In this document: piece by piece, positions 44,977 to 54,516 of the stretch
How positions within the stretch are numbered: position 1 is the stretch's first letter
Layout of the letters: every line of letters starts with the position of its first letter
NCBI RefSeq assembly: GCF_000002075.1
Contig: NW_004797627.1
Span: forward strand, 493,987 to 548,502
Source: Aplysia californica
Taxonomy: Eukaryota > Mollusca > Gastropoda > Aplysiida > Aplysiidae
Direction of reading: 5' to 3'
DNA: 54,516 nucleotides
Program-made: the position numbers and the translations under genes
Notes under the pieces: model-generated
Databases searched by the model: none
The model's input: only the letters and a program-made list of their open reading frames with translations
Told to the model about the DNA's origin: nothing

Positions 44977-47496
44977 CTACCGATGCTGAAATGTGGCAGT
45001 TTTTCTTTCAGATGACTTCTTTGAATTGGTCCCTGCATATTCTCGATTAGTGGTTCTGATGAGAAAATGAAGTCTAATGTTCACAAACAGGTTTATGGCC
45101 AGGAAGTGGACCTCACAAGGGTTGTCGCTGGCACACTGAAGTGCAATCCCCTCAGTCGATGACATGACCTTGTGAATGAGACTTGCTCTTAGGCCAGAGA
45201 CGTGCAGTTGTACAGAAGCATTTTCCCGAAATGTTGTCTCTGCCACTGCCAGGACTTGATGCAAGGCATCAGAGGGTGCGTGTAGGCCGGTCGTTTGGGT
45301 CTTGTCGTGATTCTTTTCACACAGCAACGTGTGTGCAGCATTGTCCGGTATTTTGTCCTGTGTCAGCATCTTCTGGCAGAAGGGACATACACTTTGGTAC
45401 AATTTAGAAGCAACATAGCCACCAATGTATGCCAGAATGTTGTCCTCCGCTGTTGAAATCCCTAGTGCTTCAGGTACTTTGGCTGTCAGGATTTTCCTGA
45501 TTGGTTTTGGAACATCCATCTGTAGCCGACAATAGAGTTATAGCCCCCTTCCGATACGAGATTTTCAAAACTAAAAAGAAAGGTATCTAGATCATCCTTA
45601 CAGTTTTTAGTGTCTCCGGTGACAAGCACAGCATCAACTATTGTCTGCCGAAATGCCAAACGAAATTCCATTGGATCTGGGTTGACCCTGTGTCCACCTT
45701 TACCACGTATCACCGGAAAACATATTCTCAAGACTGTCTTGATTCAGGAGGCTTCTCATGAGGAATTTGAAACCACAGTCCTCTTTCAGGTGTTGCCAAA
45801 GCTGTATCAAACTCTCTATGGAGAGTTTCCATCCTTCAAGGCAGGGTAGGGTTTTCGTTTTGTTTTTGCAGACAATGTTGCCCAATCACACTTGTGTGTC
45901 TCGCAAAAAAGCTTCATGCCGAGAATTTGCTGTGATAGCGTGGCCCATGGTGCTCTTACTGTTGAGGCATCTACTGTTGAAGGGCTCATCTGCATAACCT
46001 TAATCCGGAACAGACGCATGATGTTCTCACATATCCCTGGGCGAATGTTGACGTTGTGCATGGCTAACGAAAGGGTGCGTGGGGTTGGTAGATGAAAAAT
46101 TTTTTGAAGTAAACTATATGCTTTTTTGCTGGCATGATACAGTGACAGAGCAAAGCTTTTCTCCTGAAATGTCCATCTGCGAGCCTTGCTTCCAATGTTA
46201 GAAACTCTGATTTGAGTAATAACAAATTTCAATGCTCTCTCGGGAAAATAATGACTTAGAAGTTCCTTCAAACTTTCAAAACTGTCATCAGTTGATGAGG
46301 TGGTGGTAGCAGTGATAGCGTTTGTTTAGCTTCGTTGGATAACTTTAACCTTTTCCTCATTCGCCACGTTTTCTGCTTTAACTTTTCTTTTTAGCGTGCA
46401 CTCTCTTTCTTCCTGTTTATGACTAGTGGAAGAGCAAGGAACGTTGGTGTTGAAGTCATAGGTGTGGGGAGGTGAGGATGGCAGTGATTGTTCTTGGGTT
46501 TCAGGCAGTGGTCGTGGTTTAGGACCTGGCCGAGATCGTGTGATTTTAGGAGGAGGATTTGGAACGTTGAAAACTGTAGGAATGGCACCCCTTACCAGGC
46601 CTGGTCGTTTTGTCGCTGTTTTACTAAAGAAACAACTTTCGAAATGTTCAGAGCACAAATAATTGTTCTTGCTGAAATGAGCTGCTGGTCCTGTCTCCTG
46701 GTGTTCACCACCCATTGTTTACGTCTGAATGAGGTATCAATAATATAACAATTGTAAATGCAAAGTGCCCAATAAACAAATAAAAATACAATGGCTATGA
46801 ATTATTATGTCAAAGATCATAATACATCCATTTTCAATGTGACATGCACCATAGTACCGGTATATCATGAATAAGTCAACAAACAAAAATCCTCATCAGT
46901 TATATTGGGCATTGCTCAGATGATATTTCTTCATCTAATACATGTATTACTATTAGCTGTTGTTGTTCTTTAAATAACAAACAATTCTGCATTATCTTTG
47001 CTTCTGGTTTTTTGTGGTTTATTTAATCACGTGCTTTCAAATGAATTGTCATACTTAAACACACATTAAAACAAAAATGCCAGTCTGAAGAAATGTGCAA
47101 AGGCGGGAAAGGGGGTTGATCTAGATTATAATTATAATTCTGTAAAAATATGTAAACAAAGAGAAAAAAGACTGATATGAATTATTTTTGATTTGGTCAG
47201 TTTGCTATGCCTATGGCTCGGTTAGGCTCTTAATTATTTCCTGGCCGAGTGATAGTGGGCCCTCTTTATTACTAGATTCTAGATCTAGATCTAGATCTAG
47301 ATCTAGATCTAGTAAATACAAATTGAGTTTATATCTAAACAAACAATAGTTCAAATAAAAAATTGAAAGCACAGTATAAATCATACCTTGCAGGATCGGC
47401 TGGAAATCTAAAAAATGAAAGGTATAGCCGTTTATTCTTAGAATTTGTACAGTTTATCGCAGAGCACCACTTACAATGCGTGTTTTTCGCAGCCAT
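44977..47496 (-). pseudogene. P-element/THAP9-like transposase, internally deleted
   Basis: Exon 1 is 47496-47387: MAAKNTHCKWCSAINCTNSK then LSFFRFPADPAR, the THAP N-terminus with its first cysteines; donor CAAG|GTATGA. The intron ends CATTCAG; exon 2 starts at 46724 (RKQWVVNTRR). One frameshift later come YLCSEHFESCFF (THAP C-x2-H) and GAIPTVFN. Further on: RRWTFQEKSFALSLYHASKK and FHLPTPRTLSLAMHNVNIRP; then, with most of the DDE domain missing, TLSQQILGMKLFC, CLEGWKLSIESLIQLWQHLK, FLMRSLLNQDSLENMFS, GKGGHRVNPDPMEFRLAFRQ and EDNILAYIGGYVASKLYQS. Human THAP9 has about 900 residues; about 600 codons remain here. Frameshifts near 45850 and 45720. Confidence 0.82.
47276..47312. repeat. (GATCTA)n hexamer tract
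   Basis: Six tandem AGATCT/GATCTA units inside the intron of the P-like transposase. Isolated copies of the hexamer occur elsewhere in the window. Confidence 0.95.
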
Positions 47497-47606
47497 TGTT
47501 GAACAGAATGATTCGTGTTTACCGTCTTACTTGGGTGTTGCTATGCGCAGAGCCCGATACGCGCATCCCGCAACGCTTTCCCCTCTCGGTAATTCTAAGC
47601 TCTCTG

Positions 47607-48735
47607 GTTGGACCATAAAATATTTGGACCATAACAAAGTAGGACCTTAACAGAGTTGAACCATAAAAGGAGTTGGACCAAAAAAGAGATGGACCATAGA
47701 AGAGTTGGACCATAACAGCATTCGACCATAACAGAGTTGGACCATAACACAGTTGGACCATAACAAATCTGGACAATATCCACAATGGACCATAACAAAG
47801 TTGTTCCATAGCAGAGTTGGACCATAACAAAGTAGGACCGTAACAGTGTTGGACCACAAAATGGTTGGACCCAAAAAGAAATGGACCATATAAGAGTTGG
47901 ACCATAACATCAATGGACCATAACAAATTTGGACCATATCAACAATGGACCATAACAAAGTTGTAACCAAACCATAGTTGGGCCATAACAGATTTGTACA
48001 ATAACAAAGTAGGACCATATCAGAGTTGGACCATAACAGAGTTGGACCATAACACAGTTGGACAATAACAAATCTGGACCATATCAACAATGGACCAAAA
48101 CAAAGTTGTTCCATAACAGAGTTGGACCATAATAAAGTAGGACGATAACAAAGTTGGACCATAAAATGGTTGGACCAAAAAAGAGATGGACCATAGAAGA
48201 GTTGGACCATAACAACAATGGACCATAACAACAATGGACCATAACAAATTTGGACCATATCAACAATGGACCATTACAAAGCTGTACCGTAACAGAGTTG
48301 GACCTTGACAACAGTGGATCATAACAGAGTTTTTCCAAAACAAATCTGGACCATTTCAACAGTGGACCATAAGAGAGTTGGACCATAGAGGGTTGGACCA
48401 ATAAAGAGATGGACCATAGAAGAGTTGGACCATAACAACATTGGACCATAAAAGAATTAGACCATAACACAGTTGGACCATAACAAATCTGGACAATATC
48501 TACAATGGACCATAACAAAGTTGTTCCATAACAGAGTTGGACCATAACAAAGTAGGACCATAACAGAGTTGGACCTTAAAATGGTTGGACCCAAAAAGAA
48601 ATGGACCATAGAAGAGTTGGATCATAGCAACAATGGACCATAACAGACTTGGACCATAACGGAGTTTGTCTATAACAAATCTGGAGCATATCAACAATGG
48701 ACCATAACAAAGTTGTACCATAACAGAGAGGACCT
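47607..48735 (-). repeat. 16-bp minisatellite, end of block 6
   Basis: Continuation of the array after the P-like element. Here a higher-order unit of roughly 400 bp recurs (e.g. 47665-47830, 48140-48300, 48370-48560). It ends at about 48735 without the (GT)n/family Q junction seen in blocks 2 and 4. Confidence 0.95.
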
Positions 48736-49502
48736 TAAGCAGAGGTTTGTTTGTTTGGTTGGTTTGGGTTTTTTATTTTTGTACCCTGCCCTATCATCTG
48801 GCGCTTTTCTCTTTAGTAATAACAAGCAACTGTGCAGCATTTTGGGTTTTGAAATTAGCTGTTAGTCTTAGAGTAAACACACAGGAAATTGTTTTACATA
48901 TAGTAAATAAGTAAAACGAAATAGGTTTCTTCACTCTTATAAGGTTGTTTTAGTAAGTTATTCATCTAAGTGTTGCCATAGCCCCAACTGGAAAAGGCTC
49001 TCACTACTGGTTAGTAGTTTGTTTAGATCATGTTCATCCTATGTTCATCAGCTTTTTCGAGCCACGGGGTGCGCACCCTCTGTCCTTGCTCCCTAGTGGA
49101 GTCATCTTTACCGTGTCACCGAAGGTTCCGAAAGTTTTCACGAAGTCTCCTACTGTGGTGGTATATAAACTAATGGGCCTAGTCAAGTTGGTAGGAGGGA
49201 ACAGAAAGATACAAATTTTGCTTGGGGGGAGGGGTTAGTGTTTGTATCTGTATGAATTTTGTCGGACATACCGTGTTTAGTATACTTTTATCTCACGGAT
49301 TGTTTTCAACCGTTGTCGAAAATAATAAGTACCACGACTGGTGGGTTGACTTGTTGGACGACTCACCGTCCCGGCGCGAGTGGAGTCATCCCAATACAAT
49401 GAATCCACTTTACCCGGGGGAACCCCCCTACACTTTCTAACGGTACATATGCATGCTACCTGTGAAAACGTTTGATTGGTTGGGCACTTTAAAACTAGAT
49501 CA
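48736..49502. other. Spacer, nothing recognised
   Basis: Begins with a G/T-rich stretch (GTTTGTTTGGTTGGTTTGGG). Two short open frames (49041-49238, 49222-49440) have no recognisable motif. Confidence 0.45.
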
Positions 49503-51950
49503 CTAATAAGATAAGATAAGATACATCTTTAATGTTTAAGCGTCATTACTGAAATGTATGTGAGCGATAGTTTTGAGGATCAGAGTTAGTATTAAAGAGT
49601 GCAAAGGGAAGGTTATATCTAATGAGACCGAAATATATAGCGCCTTATCTATACTACTGAGGGATAACCGAAGGAAAATATTAAAACACTTGTCTGTTCT
49701 CGTCGTTCTCCTCACATACCAGCTATTATTTCTTTAGTGATGTTTTAATTATCGGTCTATCCAAACAGGCTATGACAGGTATTTAGATGTATACGTATAC
49801 CAGTGTATATGGCTATCTGGTTTTCTACCTCTTTCCATAAAGGTTTTACAGTTATACTTTGTACCATGAAATGTTTTATATTGTCTTCTGTTGAGCATGT
49901 TGCACAATTTTTAAAATCCTTTACCCCCATTCTGTGCAGCAGAATATTTGTTAGATAAATGTTATGCTAAATTTTCCATTATAATACTCTAAGCCTTATT
50001 TCTTTTGTTGTTGCATTTGCTGATGAGCCAATGCTTTTCTGTTGTGTGTGCCTCCAATATCCTTTTCCACAATATACGGTATCTCACACTTTTTTATTAA
50101 CTGTAAGAAACCCTTCCTCCCAACCTCTGAAAGACATATTTACGTCCTCTTTACAAGCAATTTCCAGCTCTTATTTATTTGGAAGAGTTACGTAAACTTC
50201 TAAAAATCTTGAAATGACATCAACCAGTTTAAAGAATAAAGTGTTTACTCGTCGCAACAACTCCTTCCGGGTTGCCAATACTCTGCATAAGGTAAATGAA
50301 TAAACTAAGGCCAAAAGTTTTTATGATTAAGATCTTATCTAGGATGGACAGGTCTCTTTTAGCCTACATTCCATGAATGTTTTCCAGTGATTGGACTTTA
50401 GATTCCCATTTGTCGTCGACATCACAGGTTGCCATGTCACTTCTGAATTGTGTACAATCTTGAAGAGAACTTTATGTCAAGATATTGATCACCATAGTAA
50501 TTTTATTTCACTGGACAGATTTATCCATGTTTAAGCACAATCCCGAAAACTTTGAAAATTGTTTAATTTTTGACAGTACTTCTCTGAAATCAATAATATC
50601 TCGCAGTAAAAATGTTGTGTCGTCGGCATACTGTCTGATCTAAGTACAATATGTTGAATTGAGCATTTTAACTCCCTTTATGTTAGGTTCTTGTCTTACA
50701 TTAAAGTAACAGTTCTACAGCAAGGATAGATAACATAGGCGATAGTGAGCGTCCTTGATGAATTCCCCTCTGTACTTCAAATTCAGCTGATATAAATCCG
50801 TTGTTTTTTACACATGCCATTCTTTTGTTTATAAATGTTTCAATCCATTGCATAAAGACAACACCAAATCCGAATGCCTCGCACATATTCACCAACGTAC
50901 TTTTAGAAATAATGCCAAATGCCTTTTCATAATCAATTGAAAGTACAATATGTTTAGATTTTGTGTATTTTGGTTTTCAATTAAATCATCTAATCTTAAC
51001 AGACTGGCAATATTTCTACATTTCAGGAAATCCATACTGATTTGGGAGTATTACACTTTGAATGACCTTCTGTAACCTAATTGCTGGTAGCTTAGCTAAT
51101 ATTTTATAATCTGCATTCGTTAGTGTAATAGGTCTCCAATTTTTTAGCTCCTCCCAGTAGAGTCCCTGCCCTTTACGGAGTAAAGTGATCATCCCGTTCC
51201 ACTGAGAGATGCTGCGGCAAACCAACGTCTTGACTATATAAGTAACAGTCCAAAAGAGGTTGCTGAACTTGTGTCCAGAAGACCTTGTAAAATTCCGCGG
51301 GGATTCCATCAAGTCCAGGGGAGGACCTATTTTTCATTTTTTTTTTTTTTTAGTGCTGCAAGAACTTCATCTCTGCTGATGGGGCTGTCAAGGAAGTCTT
51401 TTTTCTTACATAATCAATCTGGGGATATCAAGGTTTTGCATAAACTGGTATTGTTGATTAAACGATTGCTCTTCATTTTGATTTTCCCGATATAGGCGTT
51501 GATAAAACAAATTCACTTTTTCTAAAATTTCTTCGTTCGAGGATATTATGCTACTGTTTGTACTGCTATGGAGTTTATAAATTGTATTATTTTTGCTCTG
51601 CATCGTTCCAACCCTAAGAAAAATTTGTTTCCCTTTTCCCCGTTTTCGATCCATTTGACCCCAGCCCTCATACCTGCACCCCTTGTTTCTTCTGTTAAAC
51701 GAATTTCTAGTTCCTTCTTGATGGTATCAACTTTTCTGTTTAATTTTAAGTCGTCAGGTCTACTGGAGAGCTCTTTCTGCAGCTGGTTCAGAGCTTCTGC
51801 GCTGTTTCTTATCGTCGGTCGCCTGATGAAATCGTGAATTCCATACGAAGCAAATTTTACAGGAGAGGGAAAAAACTGATTGTCTATGTCATTTGGCGTC
51901 CAATATTTAAACTAAATGGATAAATCTAATCATTTACCTTTAAGAAATAA
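49503..51950 (-). mobile_element. Tx1/L1-like LINE, 5'-truncated
   Basis: On the minus strand the 3' end carries TATCTTATCTTATCTTATTAG (reverse of 49503-49523), a pentamer tail. Upstream lies a decayed 3' coding region and then the reverse transcriptase. The endonuclease is absent. Boundaries on the right are approximate. Confidence 0.65.
50580..51850 (-). pseudogene. Tx1/L1-type reverse transcriptase
   Basis: Blocks on the minus strand: AGVKWIENGEKG and LFYQRLYRENQNEE (pre-RT); MKNRSSPGLDGIPAEFYKVF; GMITLLRKGQG; ELKNWRPITLTNADYKILAK; RLQKVIQSVILPNQYGF; LSIDYEKAFGIISKSTLVNM, where the usual AFD Asp is replaced by Gly; FGFGVVFMQWIETF; VQRGIHQGRSLSPMLSILAV; and the catalytic QYADDTTFLLRDIIDF at about 50640-50590. 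The order and wording (NWRPI.L.N.DYKI.AK, FY..LY) indicate the L1/Tx1 group rather than jockey or RTE. Frames change at several points and stops are present. Dead. Confidence 0.72.
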
Positions 51951-52460
51951 TACTGTAATACATTTTTTGCCGTAGATGGTCATTTTTTCGAAAAAGTGTG
52001 GAATTCACCATTTCATCAGTAGGCTTTTGGGAACGCGGTGTTGTATTCACGGTTATTAGGCAATGTGTTTTCTCTTATTTGAGGCTCTGGTATGTTTAAA
52101 AATATATGAAAGCGCGAAATACTGTTATAAGAAAGATTTTAAAAGACCAATTTAAAACTGAGAATGAAATTACAGACTGAATGAGGCAGAAAGCTATTCA
52201 TTACTTTACCACTATAAACATCCCTCACTCTTACATGAATGTGATATTGTATGTAATCTATGAAATCATACTCCTTCATTTGCGTACTTTCTCTCTTTCT
52301 ATCCTTCTTTCTCCAATTGTGTTTAAGTGTATTTCCTTTGGAGAGGGGGTGGTGGATGGGTTGAGAACTTGATTTTTGTCAAAATTCTGAATGACTGAAT
52401 TGACTGAATTATCATCTTTCATTATCTTACCCTTTTTTTTCTCTCAGATCTTGAAAATTA
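51951..52460. other. Spacer, nothing recognised
   Basis: AT-rich, only short frames. Confidence 0.5.
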
Positions 52461-52646
52461 CTTTTTATCGTTTATAAGTAGAATGATACAGTGGTGGGGA
52501 ACTGTTTGTTAAGTTGTTCTTGTCTCTGGACTTTAGAAGACTCTCCTACTCTTCGTTAGAGTTCAGTCTGAAAAGAATTTCTCCTTATAATGTATATCAG
52601 AGGCTTTATACTGCATTAACAGTTTGGTCTTCTTTTTGTCTACCCG
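52461..52646. repeat. Direct repeat, left copy
   Basis: Starts CTTTTTATCGTTTATAAG and ends CTTTTTGTCTACCCG. It is nearly identical to 54343-54516 except for a 13-bp stretch (AGAATGATACAGT) present only here and one base. The copies lie 1.88 kb apart. Confidence 0.9.
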
Positions 52647-52873
52647 ACCTGACAGTTTTGTCAACTGTAATTTTGGCAAAACCATGGAGGTTCGTTGCTA
52701 TAATTATAAAAATTGCAGTTCTTAAAATGTCTTTTATTTAAAGCCGCCGCTCAATGACGCCGTGCATACTTTCTGCTTGCCTCTAATATAATAAGATTTT
52801 TTATTCAATTTCGGTTTTTGCTTTAGTGGAGAGGGCGCCTACGGCATTAGAAATAGATGCAATTTTTTGCTAA

Positions 52874-52887
52874 TACACACACACACA

Positions 52888-52984
<97 letters not shown>

Positions 52985-52990
52985 ACACAC
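52874..52990. repeat. (CA)n microsatellite
   Basis: About 117 bp of CA with few interruptions. Confidence 0.98.
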
Positions 52991-53440
52991 CCGTAGCTGT
53001 ATAATAATGAATATATTGCTATAACCTTCTATGCATTTGTCCATCAAACAACTTGTGAATTCATTTGCAATCAAACCACCTTGTGCCTTTTGTCATAAGT
53101 AATAGATGGCACCAAACGAGGTCGAATTGAAGATTATGTGCATGTTTCTGTAACAAGAGCTGGATGAATTAATAGACATTGACAAAAGTACACCCTGAAG
53201 ATTCAGGCAAATCATCACAAGGTCTTCTTGCCTAAGAGCAAAAGGTTTTATCCATTGCGTGCCCTTTCTTTGTCATGTTCTTTACTGACATGTAAGATTC
53301 TCACTTAGTCTGGCTGACGTTGTCAAGACTCAAATCTCACGGACAATTCACATTGATCTCTTTTTGACTCATAGATCTACATGTTCTTTTCATGTAGCAC
53401 ATATTTGAGTAGCCTGACATACAAGGCAGATTGTCCCTGA
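52991..53440. other. Spacer, nothing recognised
   Basis: No coding blocks recognised. Confidence 0.5.
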
Positions 53441-53990
53441 CCAGTGCCGGCGGTTTCAAGAACCGACAGATTACAGAATCAGGGATCAAGATACAGTTTT
53501 CCAGAGCCTTGCTGGCAATAGTGAGTGGGAACCTTCAGAAGCATGTCCACAGATGTGAGCAGAAACTCCTTGGCTTGCACGTCCCTTGTGGATTGTTTGG
53601 TGGTGCAGCTGGGTGGGCTCTTCTAAAGCACTCTTGACAAAGTTCTGGAGGATCCAGGTTGTCATCAACAAGTGCCTTAGGAAGATCCTCAGGATCAGAT
53701 GGACAGACAGAGTCACCAATGAGGAAGTAATGACCAGAAAATTTTCAGACAGAAGAAAGCAGTGGAGATGGATTGGACTGAGAATACCATTTGGAAATCA
53801 GGCAGCTACATAACAAAAACGTTTTAATTTTAAGTCAACAGCTTAAGCGATCAAGACTTGAAAACCACGTGGAACCTGTAGAAAAGTCGCAGCGAATGAT
53901 GAACAGAAAAGTGGAAAGACATTTGAAAAATATGAAGAGGGAAGAGTGGAAAGTGTTTGTCCGTACGGGGTGAGCCAGGTGATGATGAAA
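53441..53990 (+). mobile_element. RTE-like LINE, 3' fragment
   Basis: Contains INKCLRKILRIRWTDRVTNE and RRKQWRWIGLRIPFGN, the C-terminal tail also present in the RTE element at 7281-7511 (LRIRWTDRVTN, RRRWRWI). It ends GGTGATGATGA, an ATG-rich RTE 3' terminus. The 5' boundary is uncertain because similarity upstream is weak. Confidence 0.6.
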
Positions 53991-54342
53991 CTGACATGGG
54001 CTCCTCTAGAGTTTTCAATAGGTGAGCCCGGTCATAGATATCAGCATCCTGCAAACTTTGATGTTCTGGTCATTCTGTTTCTGATAATAAACCCAAGTGT
54101 GCATCTTTCAGCTTGGTGTATCGCCTTTGCTTAAATTGTACTTTTTTGTCTTGAGAATACCGTTTACATAGGACTTTCTGTCTCCCCGTGTCAAAGTCCA
54201 AACAAAGACAAAGATAGTTGTTCTGGCGTTGTCTTTTAATAGTGAGCAGTCCATTGATTTGGTTGAGCAATCACATCTGGGTTTCAGTTCATTAGTTGTT
54301 TTTTTTTAAATCGTCCTATCTCTTGATTTGTATTGTTTATTG
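53991..54342. other. Spacer between RTE fragment and right direct repeat
   Basis: No coding blocks recognised. Confidence 0.5.
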
Positions 54343-54516
54343 CTTTTTATCGTTTATAAGTGGTGGGGAACTGTTTGTTAAGTTGTTCTTGTCTCTGGAC
54401 TTTAGAAGACTCTCCTACTCTTCGTTAGAGTTCAGTCTGAAAAGAATTTCTCCTTATAATGTAATATCAGAGGCTTTATACTGCATTAACAGTTTGGTCT
54501 TCTTTTTGTCTACCCG
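54343..54516. repeat. Direct repeat, right copy, cut by window end
   Basis: Second copy of 52461-52646. Identity continues to the last base of the window, so the repeat is longer than seen. Confidence 0.9.

Larger units (their letters stand above)
44428..47606 (-). mobile_element. P-element-like DNA transposon with 8-bp target duplication
   Basis: GTTGGACC lies at 44420-44427 and 47607-47614, an exact 8-bp duplication as expected for P elements (the word is also part of the satellite unit). The ends are imperfect inverted repeats: AGAGAGTCTG with GAGAGAGGAAAGCGAGGCGGG nearby on the left; CAGAGAGCTT with GAGAGGGGAAAGCGTTGCGGG nearby on the right when reverse-complemented. The element is 3,179 bp and encodes a THAP-domain transposase on the minus strand. 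Confidence 0.82.

Noticed and set aside
49041-49440. Two overlapping plus-strand frames as a gene
   Set aside because: Short, no motif, no splice or polyadenylation support.
52461-54516. LTR element bounded by the direct repeats
   Set aside because: No TG/CA ends, no primer site and no gag or pol blocks between the repeats. The interior holds only a (CA)n tract and an RTE fragment.

Overview
The window looks like intergenic DNA from a metazoan, most likely a marine mollusc of the sea-slug/gastropod kind. That is inference from the mixture seen: RTE-, jockey- and Tx1-like LINEs, P, hAT, mariner and MULE DNA transposons, long microsatellites and AGATCT-rich DNA. It has eukaryotic introns and no bacterial features. 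I recognise only one plausible host gene. Nearly everything else is mobile or repetitive.

Layout. 1-1010 is a 16-bp minisatellite (unit near GGACCATAACAGAGTT). 1023-1727 is a TIR-bounded 705-bp element. 2816-3824 is a hAT with a ZBED/SCAND3-like transposase remnant. 3826-4800 is the 5' half of a jockey-like LINE (minus). 4800-7080 is satellite, interrupted by a nearly complete RTE-like LINE (7081-10262), then satellite again, a (GT)n tract, and a decayed copy (10508-11948) of a large uncharacterised multicopy protein, here called family Q. 11949-14150 is satellite in the opposite orientation. 14150-14713 (LINE endonuclease, N-terminal part) and 19053-20442 (endonuclease end and RT start) look like one LINE split by a 4.3-kb segment with terminal inverted repeats. 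That LINE is split again by another LINE (20443-23065, 10-bp target duplication), which itself carries a mariner (20632-21852). 23490-29228 repeats the arrangement LINE 5' end, satellite, (GT)n, family Q. 29292-31660 is a LINE with an inverted 5' part. 31690-32690 is a MULE remnant and 32698-32980 a LINE 3' end.

The host gene lies on the minus strand at 33763-35697. It has three exons joined in phase 0 by good splice sites and encodes about 178 residues: an HMG box followed by four C2H2/C2HC zinc fingers. Upstream of it are a hAT-type MITE, the N-terminal half of family Q (36845-37975), long TA/TG microsatellites and possible tRNA-derived SINEs. 40675-48735 is a third LINE-plus-satellite unit; its array carries a 3,179-bp P-element-like transposon with an exact 8-bp target duplication. 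49503-51950 is a Tx1/L1-type LINE. The right end holds a (CA)n tract, an RTE 3' fragment and a direct repeat of about 180 bp that runs off the window.

How the parts relate: the satellite arrays are always joined, in one orientation, to the 5' end of the same LINE family, and twice are joined at the far end to (GT)n and family Q. This suggests a large composite unit that has been duplicated, or a LINE whose 5' region carries an expandable minisatellite. The arrays then received RTE, P and small structured insertions.
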